DNA of 53,719 nucleotides. It comes from Acidobacteriota bacterium (GTDB taxonomy: Bacteria > Acidobacteriota > Terriglobia > Bryobacterales > Bryobacteraceae). This document shows positions 9,550 to 17,635 of the stretch, piece after piece. Every line of letters starts with the position of its first letter. Position 1 is the first letter of the stretch. The stretch lies in contig JACQZR010000287.1 in assembly GCA_016213775.1 (NCBI GenBank), positions 1-53,719 on the forward strand, given 5' to 3'. The notes below the pieces were generated by a model that worked only from the letters and a program-made list of their open reading frames with translations, had not been told where the DNA came from and ran no database searches. The translations under genes and the position numbers were made by a program.

Positions 9550-10371
9550 CAACGCCACGCATAGCACGCAAGCGTGGGCAGATCCGCTGAGGATCTGCCC
9601 AGCGAGACCAGCATCAGGGAGGGAGTATTCGATAACGTCATGGAACCGCCGGAACAGGGCGCGAACAAGCATCTGCGGATGATTCGCGGCGGCGACGAGG
9701 AGGCTGTCAGAGGTGCCCTTCTCCAGCATCTGCAGGAACGAGTTCAGCACACGGCGGATCTCCCCAACGTCGTTCACTTGGGTCCGATGCGCACCCAGCG
9801 CGTCGAACTCATCGAACAGGTAGACACCCGATGTCCGGCGGATGGCATCGAACACGAGCTTCAGCTTGGCCGCGGTCTCGCCCATGAACCTCGTGATCAG
9901 GCCCTCTAGCATGATCGTGAACAGCGACAGGTGCAGTTCGCCGGCGATTGCGGAAGCGGTCATGGTCTTACCCGTCCCCGGTGGACCGATGAACAGCAAC
10001 TTGCGCCGGGGTTGAAGGGCATGTTCCCGTAGCCGCTTCTGTTGCCGGTGTTCCACCAAAACGCGCTGGAGCCGTTCGGCGAGTGACGGATGCAGCGCCA
10101 TATCCGCCAGCCGCAACCGCGGAGTCTGCACCGAAAGCAGATTGGCTAACTCCCCTCGTGGTTCGAGCACGATGAGGTGTCCCGGTCGATTCTGGGCAGC
10201 CGCGCCGCGGCGCTTCGCTTCATCAATCAAGTCGCGCAGTTGCTGAGCGATCGCCCCGTGTCCAAGCCGGGCCTCATGAGCCGCCGCCTGCATGGCAACC
10301 GACAGGAGTTCCGTATCGTTGCCTTCGACGTGACTCTTCAGCAGGGCGATCATGTGGCGGGCGGCGCTCAT
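9535..10371 (-). CDS. AAA ATPase, IetA-like, C-terminally truncated
   Basis: 278 residues. The start MSAARHMIALLKSHVEGND and AAHEARLGHG match the N-terminus of AAA ATPases that usually sit beside a subtilisin-like protease (the IetAS defence pair). Walker A GPPGTGKT is near residue 128 and Walker B YLFDEFDAL near 182, with sensor motif AAANHP. Similarity stops after YSLPDAGLAGQ; the last 25 or so residues are unrelated and run through a hairpin (9565-9600), so roughly 60 residues of lid domain are missing. No protease gene is near, so function as a defence module is doubtful. The last 15 bases overlap the antitoxin gene on the other strand. Confidence 0.75.
   Translation of the reverse strand: MSAARHMIALLKSHVEGNDTELLSVAMQAAAHEARLGHGAIAQQLRDLIDEAKRRGAAAQNRPGHLIVLEPRGELANLLSVQTPRLRLADMALHPSLAERLQRVLVEHRQQKRLREHALQPRRKLLFIGPPGTGKTMTASAIAGELHLSLFTIMLEGLITRFMGETAAKLKLVFDAIRRTSGVYLFDEFDALGAHRTQVNDVGEIRRVLNSFLQMLEKGTSDSLLVAAANHPQMLVRALFRRFHDVIEYSLPDAGLAGQILSGSAHACVLCVALSIIR
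9565..9600. repeat. Tandem hairpins at the truncated end of the AAA gene
   Basis: CACGC-AA-GCGTG (9565-9576) is followed directly by GGGCAGATCC (9576-9585), a GCTGA loop and GGATCTGCCC (9591-9600), a perfect 10-base inverted repeat. It could end transcription of the toxin-antitoxin pair, though no T run follows. Its position where AAA homology ends suggests an inserted palindromic repeat (REP-like) or a recombination joint. Confidence 0.6.
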
Positions 10372-10584
10372 TCGTTCTTCCAGTTTCCCATGCTACACCA
10401 CGCGTCCGTCGCGAGCGCCGCACAGCCCGTCGCGAGCCGGATCATCACTTGCCACGGACACATTGCACGGCGCTCCGCATGATCAATGCAACTCAGGTGG
10501 CCACAGCAGTGGACATAACGCAGGATTACCGGACGGGTTCGTCCCGCAGAACTATTTGCCCATTCCGTTTCAACATCCCTTGTC

Positions 10585-10794
10585 TCAACTGGTACTAATC
10601 GCTTCCTTGATCCGATCCGTAAGCGCCTTCGCTTCTTTGATGCCTATATCAGACCTTTCTTGAATCGGTTGAATCGCTTTTATGAATTGACCAGACTTGA
10701 CGTTTGCGACGACTTCCTGAAAGACCGCGTCATTGGAGAAGCACTTGTACAGGTCAGGCCGCTCCTTCGCTATTCGGAGCGCCAAATCACTCAC
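10585..10794 (-). CDS. Small protein resembling the L7/L12 C-terminal fold
   Basis: 69 residues, soluble, unknown function. The C-terminal half (KAIQPIQERSDIGIKEAKAL) resembles the KxxREATGxGLKEAK segment of ribosomal protein L7/L12 C-terminal domains, which is also found in small non-ribosomal proteins. Start is GTG at 10794, which overlaps the stop of the upstream 57-residue gene by GTGA, so the two are probably translated together. Function cannot be inferred further. Confidence 0.6.
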   Translation of the reverse strand: MSDLALRIAKERPDLYKCFSNDAVFQEVVANVKSGQFIKAIQPIQERSDIGIKEAKALTDRIKEAISTS

Positions 10795-10964
10795 ATCCGC
10801 TGTGGCGATTGAGAAGACTGGTAGGCTTTGACTTCCGATGCCCCTGCGGGCCTGTCCTTGCTGATGCCAACAGCGAGATTAATGCTCCGGTAGCCGCCTA
10901 TCAATATGCAGAATCCGAAGACCAGCATGAATGCCCCAGCACCCTTCATCTTGCGTGGGTTCAT
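10791..10964 (-). CDS. 57-residue single-span membrane protein
   Basis: A short gene with a good ribosome site (GAGAGGAGAG about 6-15 bases before the ATG at 10964). The N-terminus is basic (MNPRKMKG), followed by one hydrophobic helix (AFMLVFGFCILIGG, residues 11-24) and a polar tail of about 30 residues. Its TGA overlaps the GTG of the next gene. Coupled to an L7/L12-like small soluble protein; role unknown. No known family recognised. Confidence 0.6.
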   Translation of the reverse strand: MNPRKMKGAGAFMLVFGFCILIGGYRSINLAVGISKDRPAGASEVKAYQSSQSPQRM

Positions 10965-11261
10965 CAGTACTCTCCTCTCTTCCTTAACAGGCCAAGCGTG
11001 TCTGAAGCCTCATTCTGCCAGCCAAGCCCTTTGGCACGCCTTTGAAGGCAGGTTCAACCGAATTGCCAATAGTGTTTAACTCACCAAACTAACTCTGCTG
11101 AAGGCGGTTCACACTGCAAGCATTCCTGATCCTTCGACCTCCGCATCGGCCGTGGACGAAGCAGGCTCATGACTGCGAGAACCGGTCCCGCGTCGCGGAT
11201 GGGTAGGGATGGGTACGCCTGCATACGCGCTGCGACTGAGATTGATATATGATGTCCTGCG
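10965..11261. other. Intergenic region between divergent genes
   Basis: Holds the start region of the small-gene pair on the minus strand and the TATGAT hexamer (11248-11253) 8 bases before the enolase gene on the plus strand. The remainder shows no open frame of note, dyad or repeat. Confidence 0.5.
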
Positions 11262-12500
11262 ATGCTGACACGCCGTAATCTCCTGAGAACCGCCGCAGCG
11301 CTGCCCGCGGCTTCGTTTTTGACCGGCTATCATGCCATGGCCGCGCCGTTGAAGGGTAAGTTGAAAATCCGCGATATCCGCACCATGGTGATGCAGGGGC
11401 CGCGCACGTACACGCTGGTGCGTGTGGATACGGATCAGGGCCCGTGGGGATTCGCCGAGGCCTATGGGAATCCCGGCGCTGGAGTCAAAGAGCAGGTGGT
11501 GGCGCTAAAGCCTCTCCTGGTTGGGAAGGACCCGCTCGAGATCGACAGGTTGATGACCGGGTTGGACCGGCACACGGACGGGTCAGCCCATTCGTTCTAT
11601 CGCGCAGTGGCCGGCATTGATATGGCGCTGTACGATCTCGCCGGCAAGGTACTGGATGTGCCCGCCAGCACACTGCTGGGCGGCCGCTATCGGGAAAAGG
11701 TGCGTGTCTACGATCATGCCGCGCCGCGCAACATGCTCGACAAGGCTTCGTGCCGCGAGTGGGCGCAGAAGGTGAAGGCGGATAAGAGCGGATTCACCTG
11801 CCACAAGTTCAGCCCGCAGCATACCGATCCCAAGAAGGACCCGGGGCGCGACGTCGTGAACCGGCTGTTGTCGCGGCAGGAACTGCGCAACATGCGCGCG
11901 GGCTTTGAGAATTGCCGCGAAGCCGTTGGGTGGGATCACGACATCATGGTGCACAACCACTGGGAATTCGATGTGCGTACTTCCATGGAGATGGCCAACG
12001 CGGTGGAGCAGATTCAGCCGGTGTGGCTGGAAGACCCGATGCCGGTGGCGTATTCGGAAGGATGGAAGACGCTCTGCGCCGCGTCCAAGGTTCCGATTTG
12101 CACGGGCGAGAACTGGTTCCGAAGGGCGGATGCGGCACCGTTCGTTCTCAATCACGGCTGCGACATCCTTCATCCGGATCTGCGCAACACCATGGGCTAC
12201 ACAGAAACCAGGAAGATGGCAGATCTGGCGGAGTTGTTCGCGTTTCCGATGGCGAATCACAACACCGGAAGCATCGTCAACACGATGGCGTCGATTCAAT
12301 GGGGGTCGGCGACTCGTGATTACCTTGCGTGCGAAACCGTTTGCGGTAAGGGTGACTGGATGGACGACGTGATTCTGCATGACGGACCGCTGTTTCAAGG
12401 CGGGTTCATCACAGTGCCGAACAAACCTGGGATCGGGATTGAATTGAATCCCGATGTGGTGAAGGCCCATTTGGCGCAAGGCGAGAAATGGTGGGGGTGA
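11262..12500 (+). CDS. Tat-exported mandelate racemase/enolase-superfamily protein
   Basis: 412 residues. A twin-arginine signal (LTRRNLLRTAAALPAASFL) leads into an enolase-superfamily N-terminal cap (KIRDIRTMVMQG) and the barrel. Likely metal ligands lie in MVHNHWEFD (near 228), VWLEDPMP (near 256) and TGENWF (near 281); the end of the barrel carries PMANHNTGS (near 332). The pattern belongs to the mandelate racemase / sugar-acid dehydratase branch, with an unusual NHW in place of the common HGR-type motif. Predicted role: periplasmic dehydration or epimerisation of a sugar acid. It is followed by the TonB receptor and a second enolase homologue. A TATGAT hexamer stands 8 bases before the ATG. 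Confidence 0.88.
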   Translation: MLTRRNLLRTAAALPAASFLTGYHAMAAPLKGKLKIRDIRTMVMQGPRTYTLVRVDTDQGPWGFAEAYGNPGAGVKEQVVALKPLLVGKDPLEIDRLMTGLDRHTDGSAHSFYRAVAGIDMALYDLAGKVLDVPASTLLGGRYREKVRVYDHAAPRNMLDKASCREWAQKVKADKSGFTCHKFSPQHTDPKKDPGRDVVNRLLSRQELRNMRAGFENCREAVGWDHDIMVHNHWEFDVRTSMEMANAVEQIQPVWLEDPMPVAYSEGWKTLCAASKVPICTGENWFRRADAAPFVLNHGCDILHPDLRNTMGYTETRKMADLAELFAFPMANHNTGSIVNTMASIQWGSATRDYLACETVCGKGDWMDDVILHDGPLFQGGFITVPNKPGIGIELNPDVVKAHLAQGEKWWG

Positions 12501-12532
12501 TATACTGCCCTCACTGGTATTGAGGGGTTTCC

Positions 12533-15500
12533 ATGAAGAACATAGTTTTGATTCTCACAACCACGATGGCGTGTGCACTCTACGGGCAGGACACACGCGG
12601 GACGATTTCCGGCACCGTCGCCGACTCACAAGGTGCGATGATCGCGGCGGCCAGCGTGACGGTTACGAACACGGGCACTGGCACCGTAACGATGCTCGTG
12701 ACTAACACCAGCGGATACTACGAAGCTCCCCTGCTGTTGCCCGGCACCTACAGCGTGACGGCCGAAACAACCGGGTTCAAGAAGGCCGTGCGCAGCGGGG
12801 TGACGCTCGGACACAGCGACCGGCTGCAGGTGAACTTCACGATGGAAGTGGGCGGCGTGACGGAGTCGGTGACGGTGTCGGGTGAGCCGCCGATTCTGGA
12901 GACGAACTCCGTAAGCACGGGCCGTGCATTGACGAACCGCGAGGTAATGGACCTGCCTGTGCTGGGGAACAACATCGTGATGCTCACGCGCATGGCGCCG
13001 GGCGTGCAGGTGCCTGGAACGACGCAGTTCCTGGTACAGGGGCAGGTTGGCGGCGGGTCGGGATATTATTCGCCCGGTAATGTGGGCGGCAATGAATGGT
13101 CACTCGATGGCGCGTCGACCAATGGAACGGACCGGCGCGTGTCCTATATGCCTAGCCCCGATGTGGTGGATGAATTCAAGATTGAGACGTCCAACTTCGA
13201 TGCGGCCTTCGGCCATTCCACCGGCTTGAACATCTCGATGTCCACCAAGTCAGGAACGAATTTGTTTCACGGGTCGGCGACGTATCAGTACTTGAATCAG
13301 CGATGGAACGCGGCGTCGTTCTTTGTGAAGCAGCAGCGGTATTCGCAGATCGCCGCGGCGCGGGCCGCGAACAACATCGCCCTCGCCGACAACCTCGCAA
13401 ACACGCCGATGCTTCCGGCCGGGCATACGAACAACGTAGCAGGTACACTGAACGGCCCGGTGTACATTCCGAAAGTGTTTGACGGGCGCAACAAGCTGTT
13501 CTTCTTCTTCGGCTATTCAAAGCTGGTGAATCTGCAGTCGGCGCGGCCCAGCGAGATCAACTACACGGTGCCCACAGCGGCGATGCGCGCGGGCAATTAC
13601 GCCCCGCTGCTGCAGATCGACGCCGTGCGGTATGCCGTATATGATCCCATCACGACGCGCGTGGATCCGGCGCGAGCGGGCCACTGGGTGCGTACGCCGT
13701 TTCCGGGGAATGTGATTCCGGCGTCGCGGTTCACCAGTCCGATATACGATTTCTATGCCAAGCGCATGCCGCTGCCGAACAACGATCCGACGGACCCGCG
13801 GCGCGATCCGGTGAACAACTACCTGGTGCCGGGGATGCCGAACAATGTGCGGCATCAGAACTTCAACAACCGCGTTGACTATGCGTTATCGCAGAAGCAC
13901 CGGTTCTTCTTCCGCTGGCAGAAGAGCACCTTCCTGGAGGACGCACAGGATTACACGCATCTGGTGGAGCCAGGGCTGATGGCCTGGAACGAGAAGCGGC
14001 CCTCACAAAACGTAGGAGCTGACTGGACCTATGCGATCAACCCGACGACAATTCTCAACGTGGGCGCCGATGCGAACCAGTTCATTTTGCAGAATCAGCG
14101 GCTGGGAACGCGGAAGTATACCCCGACAGATGTAGGCTTGCCGGCCTATATGATTCCGAAGTGCGGCGGGTCGTGCGTCATGCCGCGCGTGATCTGGCCG
14201 GGGATGACGGCGTGGTCGGGCGATATGGTGTTGAGCACGACGGTGGATGCGGGGCCGACTGGTCGGCAGCAGGCGTTGCGCGTGAATGGGACCCATATTC
14301 GCGGGACGCACTCGCTGCGCGCGGGCATTGATTTCCGGCAGCACTACCGGACACTGCAGCAGAACGGCGGATTCACGTCGGGCAACTTCACGTTCGCGAA
14401 TAACTTTGTTCGCAAGGATGAGGATGGGAACACGCCGGCGGCTAGTCTGGGGTTAGTGTGGGCGACCTTCCAGTTGGGCATTCCGACGGGCATGTCGGTG
14501 GACACGAACGATACGTATGCGTTGATGAATCCGTACTACGCGTGGTTTGGTCAGGACACGTGGCGTGTTACGAAGAATCTGACGGTGACGCTGGGGCTCC
14601 GCATGGAGTACGAGTTGGGTCCCACGGAACGCTACAACCGCGCCATTTCGTATTTCGATCCGAACCTGGAATTGCCGATCGCGGCGGCGGCGCAGGCTGC
14701 GTATGCACGGAATCCGTTACCGGAGCTGCCGGCGAGCCAGTTCATCGTGAAGGGCGGATCGGTGTATACGGGGCGTAATGGCGTGCCGCGCGAGTTATGG
14801 CGAAGCGAGTTGATGTGGCTGCCCCGGCTCTCCGCGGCATGGCAGTTGGGAACGAAGATGGTGTTGCGCGGCGGGTATGGGATTTACTACGACACGCTGA
14901 ACGCGCTCAATCAGGCGGCGGATCAATCGGGCTTCTCGCGGCCCACCAGCACCGTTTTGACGAATGATTTTGGAACGAACTGGCTCGTGGGCGATCCCAG
15001 GAACGGCGTGTCGCCGTTGACCAATCCCTTCCCGGTCCGCGCGGATGGCACGCGGTTTGATGCGCCTCTGCGGGATGCGCTGGGCGCGATGGCGCGCGTT
15101 GGACAGGGATTCACATTCACCGGATTTGACCGCCAGCATCCGCGCGTGCAGCGGTGGCGCGCCGGTGTGCAACGCGAGTTGAGCGGCAACATGATGGTGG
15201 AGGTAGCCTACTGGGGGCAATGGGCGGACCGCATCAATGGAACGAGGAGGCTGGATCCGTTGCCCGAGTCATTTTGGGCGGCGGGCAACACTCGCAACAA
15301 CGCCATTGCCACTGACTTGAACCGCAATGTCCCCAATCCCTTCCACATCGGTAATTTCGAGTCGCTCCGGAGTTCGAATCCGGTGTTGTACCAGCAAATG
15401 TCCACTCTGGGCCAGTTCCAGAGCACGACGATTCAGAAGAACCGTTTGCTGCGGCAGTTCCCGCACATGAACGGGTTGTTTGAAGCATCGAATCCGGGCG

Positions 15501-16201
15501 GCAAGGCGCGCACGCATGCTTTGGAAGCGAACTTTCAGCGGCGATTTGCGAAGGGGTTCACGATGAATGCCTCGTATTCGCGGATGCTGCAGGAGAACAA
15601 GACTATTTACGAAAACGAGTTCAACACCGAACCGACCGTGTGGTGGGCGAGCGACACGGCGCGCCCGCACCGGTTTACGGCAACAGGAATTGTCGAGCTT
15701 CCGTTTGGAAAAGGACGGAGATTCTTCCAAACGGGAATTCTCAATCACCTGCTGGGCGGGTTCCAGATTGCGGCGACGTATGAGTTTCAGCCCGGCCCTC
15801 TGATGGCGTGGGGGAACCTGTTTTACTACGGCGATTTGAATACGTTTGAGGCGGATGCCACATCCACACCGAAGACGCTCAATCAGTGGTTCAACACGGG
15901 ACTGCAGTTTGAGCGCACCGCGTCGAATCTTCCAGCGGCATTTCATAAACGCGTGTTCCCGCGCTTCTTCAACGGGCTGCGGGCGGACGGGTTGAAGCAG
16001 TGGAATGCGAACGTGCTGCGCGAGTTTCGTATCTTTGAGCGGCTACGCTTCCAGCTTCGCGCCGATGCGTTGAATCTGCAGAACCGGTCGCAGATGGCGG
16101 GGCCAGACCTGTCGCCAACATCGACAAACTTCGGGCGGATCACGAGCCAGACGTCGTCTTTGAACCGGTTCTACCAGGTGCAGATGCGGTTGAATTTCTA
16201 G
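12533..16201 (+). CDS. Oar-like TonB-dependent outer-membrane receptor
   Basis: 1222 residues. A signal peptide (to about residue 19) precedes a carboxypeptidase-regulatory-like domain (about 22-105: GTISGTVADSQGAMI ... YEAPLLLPGTYSV), a plug domain (about 110-230: SLDGASTNGTDRR, DVVDEFKIETSNFDAAFG) and a long beta barrel ending VQMRLNF, with the terminal Phe required for outer-membrane insertion. This is the expanded receptor family of Solibacter-like bacteria. Placed between two exported enolase homologues it probably imports plant-derived oligosaccharides or sugar acids. GAGGGG precedes the ATG and a TATACT hexamer is at 12501-12506, so unlike several neighbours it has a normal leader. Confidence 0.93.
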   Translation: MKNIVLILTTTMACALYGQDTRGTISGTVADSQGAMIAAASVTVTNTGTGTVTMLVTNTSGYYEAPLLLPGTYSVTAETTGFKKAVRSGVTLGHSDRLQVNFTMEVGGVTESVTVSGEPPILETNSVSTGRALTNREVMDLPVLGNNIVMLTRMAPGVQVPGTTQFLVQGQVGGGSGYYSPGNVGGNEWSLDGASTNGTDRRVSYMPSPDVVDEFKIETSNFDAAFGHSTGLNISMSTKSGTNLFHGSATYQYLNQRWNAASFFVKQQRYSQIAAARAANNIALADNLANTPMLPAGHTNNVAGTLNGPVYIPKVFDGRNKLFFFFGYSKLVNLQSARPSEINYTVPTAAMRAGNYAPLLQIDAVRYAVYDPITTRVDPARAGHWVRTPFPGNVIPASRFTSPIYDFYAKRMPLPNNDPTDPRRDPVNNYLVPGMPNNVRHQNFNNRVDYALSQKHRFFFRWQKSTFLEDAQDYTHLVEPGLMAWNEKRPSQNVGADWTYAINPTTILNVGADANQFILQNQRLGTRKYTPTDVGLPAYMIPKCGGSCVMPRVIWPGMTAWSGDMVLSTTVDAGPTGRQQALRVNGTHIRGTHSLRAGIDFRQHYRTLQQNGGFTSGNFTFANNFVRKDEDGNTPAASLGLVWATFQLGIPTGMSVDTNDTYALMNPYYAWFGQDTWRVTKNLTVTLGLRMEYELGPTERYNRAISYFDPNLELPIAAAAQAAYARNPLPELPASQFIVKGGSVYTGRNGVPRELWRSELMWLPRLSAAWQLGTKMVLRGGYGIYYDTLNALNQAADQSGFSRPTSTVLTNDFGTNWLVGDPRNGVSPLTNPFPVRADGTRFDAPLRDALGAMARVGQGFTFTGFDRQHPRVQRWRAGVQRELSGNMMVEVAYWGQWADRINGTRRLDPLPESFWAAGNTRNNAIATDLNRNVPNPFHIGNFESLRSSNPVLYQQMSTLGQFQSTTIQKNRLLRQFPHMNGLFEASNPGGKARTHALEANFQRRFAKGFTMNASYSRMLQENKTIYENEFNTEPTVWWASDTARPHRFTATGIVELPFGKGRRFFQTGILNHLLGGFQIAATYEFQPGPLMAWGNLFYYGDLNTFEADATSTPKTLNQWFNTGLQFERTASNLPAAFHKRVFPRFFNGLRADGLKQWNANVLREFRIFERLRFQLRADALNLQNRSQMAGPDLSPTSTNFGRITSQTSSLNRFYQVQMRLNF

Positions 16202-16210
16202 GAGGACTCC

Positions 16211-17428
16211 ATGGAAAGAGCACGGATGAACCGGCGCGACTTGTTTCGCGCGCTCGCGGCTCCCGCATCGGCGGCCATGCTGGACGCGATGTTCACGGCG
16301 CAACGCACCGATGCGGCTGCCGTCGGGCCGAACGACAAGATCAAGGTGACAAAGATAGAATCGTTCGTGCTGCGAAACAGTTGGGTGTTTGTGAAGATCT
16401 CCACCGATGCCGGGGTGACCGGCTGGGGCGAGATGTTGAAGGACGACGCGAAAGCGTGCGCGGCGGGCGCTTTGGAAGTGTCGAATTACCTGGTGGGGCA
16501 GGACCCGTCAAAGGTGGCGTTTCACTGGCAGGCGATCCATCGCGGCACGTTCTACAAAGGCGGTCCGATCAAAACCGCGATCCAAAGTGGGATCGACATG
16601 GCGCTGTGGGACATCAAGGGCAAGATATATGGGGTCCCGGTGTACAAGCTGCTCGGTGGGCCCACCCGCGACCGGATTCGCGTTTATGGGCAGGTGAACG
16701 AGAAGACCGGCGTGAGTGCGATCAAGGTGATGCTGCGCGGCACCAAGCGCGCCCCATTCAAGTACAACGAAGGCATGCAGATGGTGGAGGAGGTGACGGA
16801 GCGGTTCAAGGCGCTGCGCCAGAAATTGGGACCTGCGGTGGACATCGGGGTCGAGTTTCACGGGGCGATCCAGCCGCCTACCGCGCTGTCGATGATGAAG
16901 GCTCTGGAGCCGTATCACCCGTGGTTTTACGAAGAGATTGTGCCGCCGTTGAACGTGGACGTGATGGCGGAGTTGGCGAAGAAGACGCATGTTCCAATTG
17001 CGACCGGGGAGCGCATTTTTACGAAGTGGGGGTTCAGGGAGATTCTGGAGAAACGCGCGGCGATGATCCTGCAACCGGACGTTTGTTACGCGGGCGGAAT
17101 CACGGAACTGCGGCTGATCGCGGGGATGGCGGAGGCTTATTACGCACCGCTGGCGCCGCACAACCCGAACGGGCCGTGCTCACTTGCGGCAAGCCTTCAG
17201 GTGGCGGCGTCGATTCCGAATTTCCTCATTCAGGAACGGGGCGATGCTGAGCACATGGACATTCTGGCGAAGCCGCTGCCGCCGCTGGTGAACGGTCATC
17301 GCGGGCTCCCAACGGAGCCGGGGTTAGGGATCACGATTGATGAGAACAAGCTCGCCAAGCTGGTGGGCGAGCCGCGGCCGTATAGGACCGTATTCGATTC
17401 CGACGACGGGTCGGTGGTGGACTGGTAG
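16211..17428 (+). CDS. Tat-exported galactonate-dehydratase-like enolase-superfamily protein
   Basis: 405 residues with a twin-arginine start (MNRRDLFRALAAPASAAML after a six-residue lead). The domain resembles D-galactonate dehydratase: GVEFHGAI (near 217) holds the first metal ligand and neighbouring His, WFYEEIVPP (near 240) the second, ATGERIFTKWGFREIL the third, and LAPHNPNGPCS the catalytic His region near 317. The exact sugar acid cannot be told. AGGAGG is 5 bases before ATG 16211, only 9 bases after the receptor stop, so the two are one operon. It differs from the first enolase homologue in all active-site motifs, so they are not recent duplicates. Confidence 0.9.
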   Translation: MERARMNRRDLFRALAAPASAAMLDAMFTAQRTDAAAVGPNDKIKVTKIESFVLRNSWVFVKISTDAGVTGWGEMLKDDAKACAAGALEVSNYLVGQDPSKVAFHWQAIHRGTFYKGGPIKTAIQSGIDMALWDIKGKIYGVPVYKLLGGPTRDRIRVYGQVNEKTGVSAIKVMLRGTKRAPFKYNEGMQMVEEVTERFKALRQKLGPAVDIGVEFHGAIQPPTALSMMKALEPYHPWFYEEIVPPLNVDVMAELAKKTHVPIATGERIFTKWGFREILEKRAAMILQPDVCYAGGITELRLIAGMAEAYYAPLAPHNPNGPCSLAASLQVAASIPNFLIQERGDAEHMDILAKPLPPLVNGHRGLPTEPGLGITIDENKLAKLVGEPRPYRTVFDSDDGSVVDW

Positions 17429-17440
17429 GTTCATTAGGAC

Positions 17441-17507
17441 ACCTCCTTTCTTCTGACCGGGGGACTCACGGTCACTACACCGTGAGTCAAGCCCCGGGAA
17501 AGGAGGT
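17441..17507 (+). promoter_or_regulatory. Long stem-loop that sequesters a perfect Shine-Dalgarno
   Basis: Three perfect stems stack: ACCTCCTTTC (17441-17450) with GAAAGGAGGT (17498-17507), CCGGGG (17457-17462) with CCCCGG (17492-17497), and GACTCACGGT (17463-17472) with ACCGTGAGTC (17479-17488) around a CACTAC loop. In all 26 pairs, one 6-base bulge on the left and one AAG bulge on the right. The closing stem pairs every base of AAGGAGGT, the ribosome site 6 bases before an ATG at 17514. The structure is seen directly; a switch-like translational role, or a terminator for the enolase mRNA, is inference. Confidence 0.65.
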
Positions 17508-17513
17508 AAACCA

Positions 17514-17582
17514 ATGCAGATTCGCATTTGCGTCAGTCTAACCCTGACGCTCGGACGGTTCCGTATTACGAAACCAGAGTAG
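17514..17582 (+). CDS. 22-codon open frame behind the sequestered ribosome site
   Basis: ATG at 17514 to TAG at 17580-17582 gives a 22-residue basic peptide (begins MQIRICVSLTLTLG, ends FRITKPE). The ribosome site AAGGAGGT with 6-base spacing is the best in the window. It ends 53 bases before the end of the convergent YVTN gene, so it leads into no other gene. It may encode a small peptide, act as a leader, or be a by-product of a repeat. No family recognised. Confidence 0.4.
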   Translation: MQIRICVSLTLTLGRFRITKPE

Positions 17583-17635
17583 CAGGACGACGGAGAAAGT
17601 CAATACACCTTCGCCCTTCGGCTGGGTGTTTCGCA

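Noticed and set aside
11583-12479. 298-codon frame antisense to the first enolase homologue
   Set aside because: His- and Arg-rich composition without motifs; the plus-strand protein carries the signal peptide and catalytic motifs.
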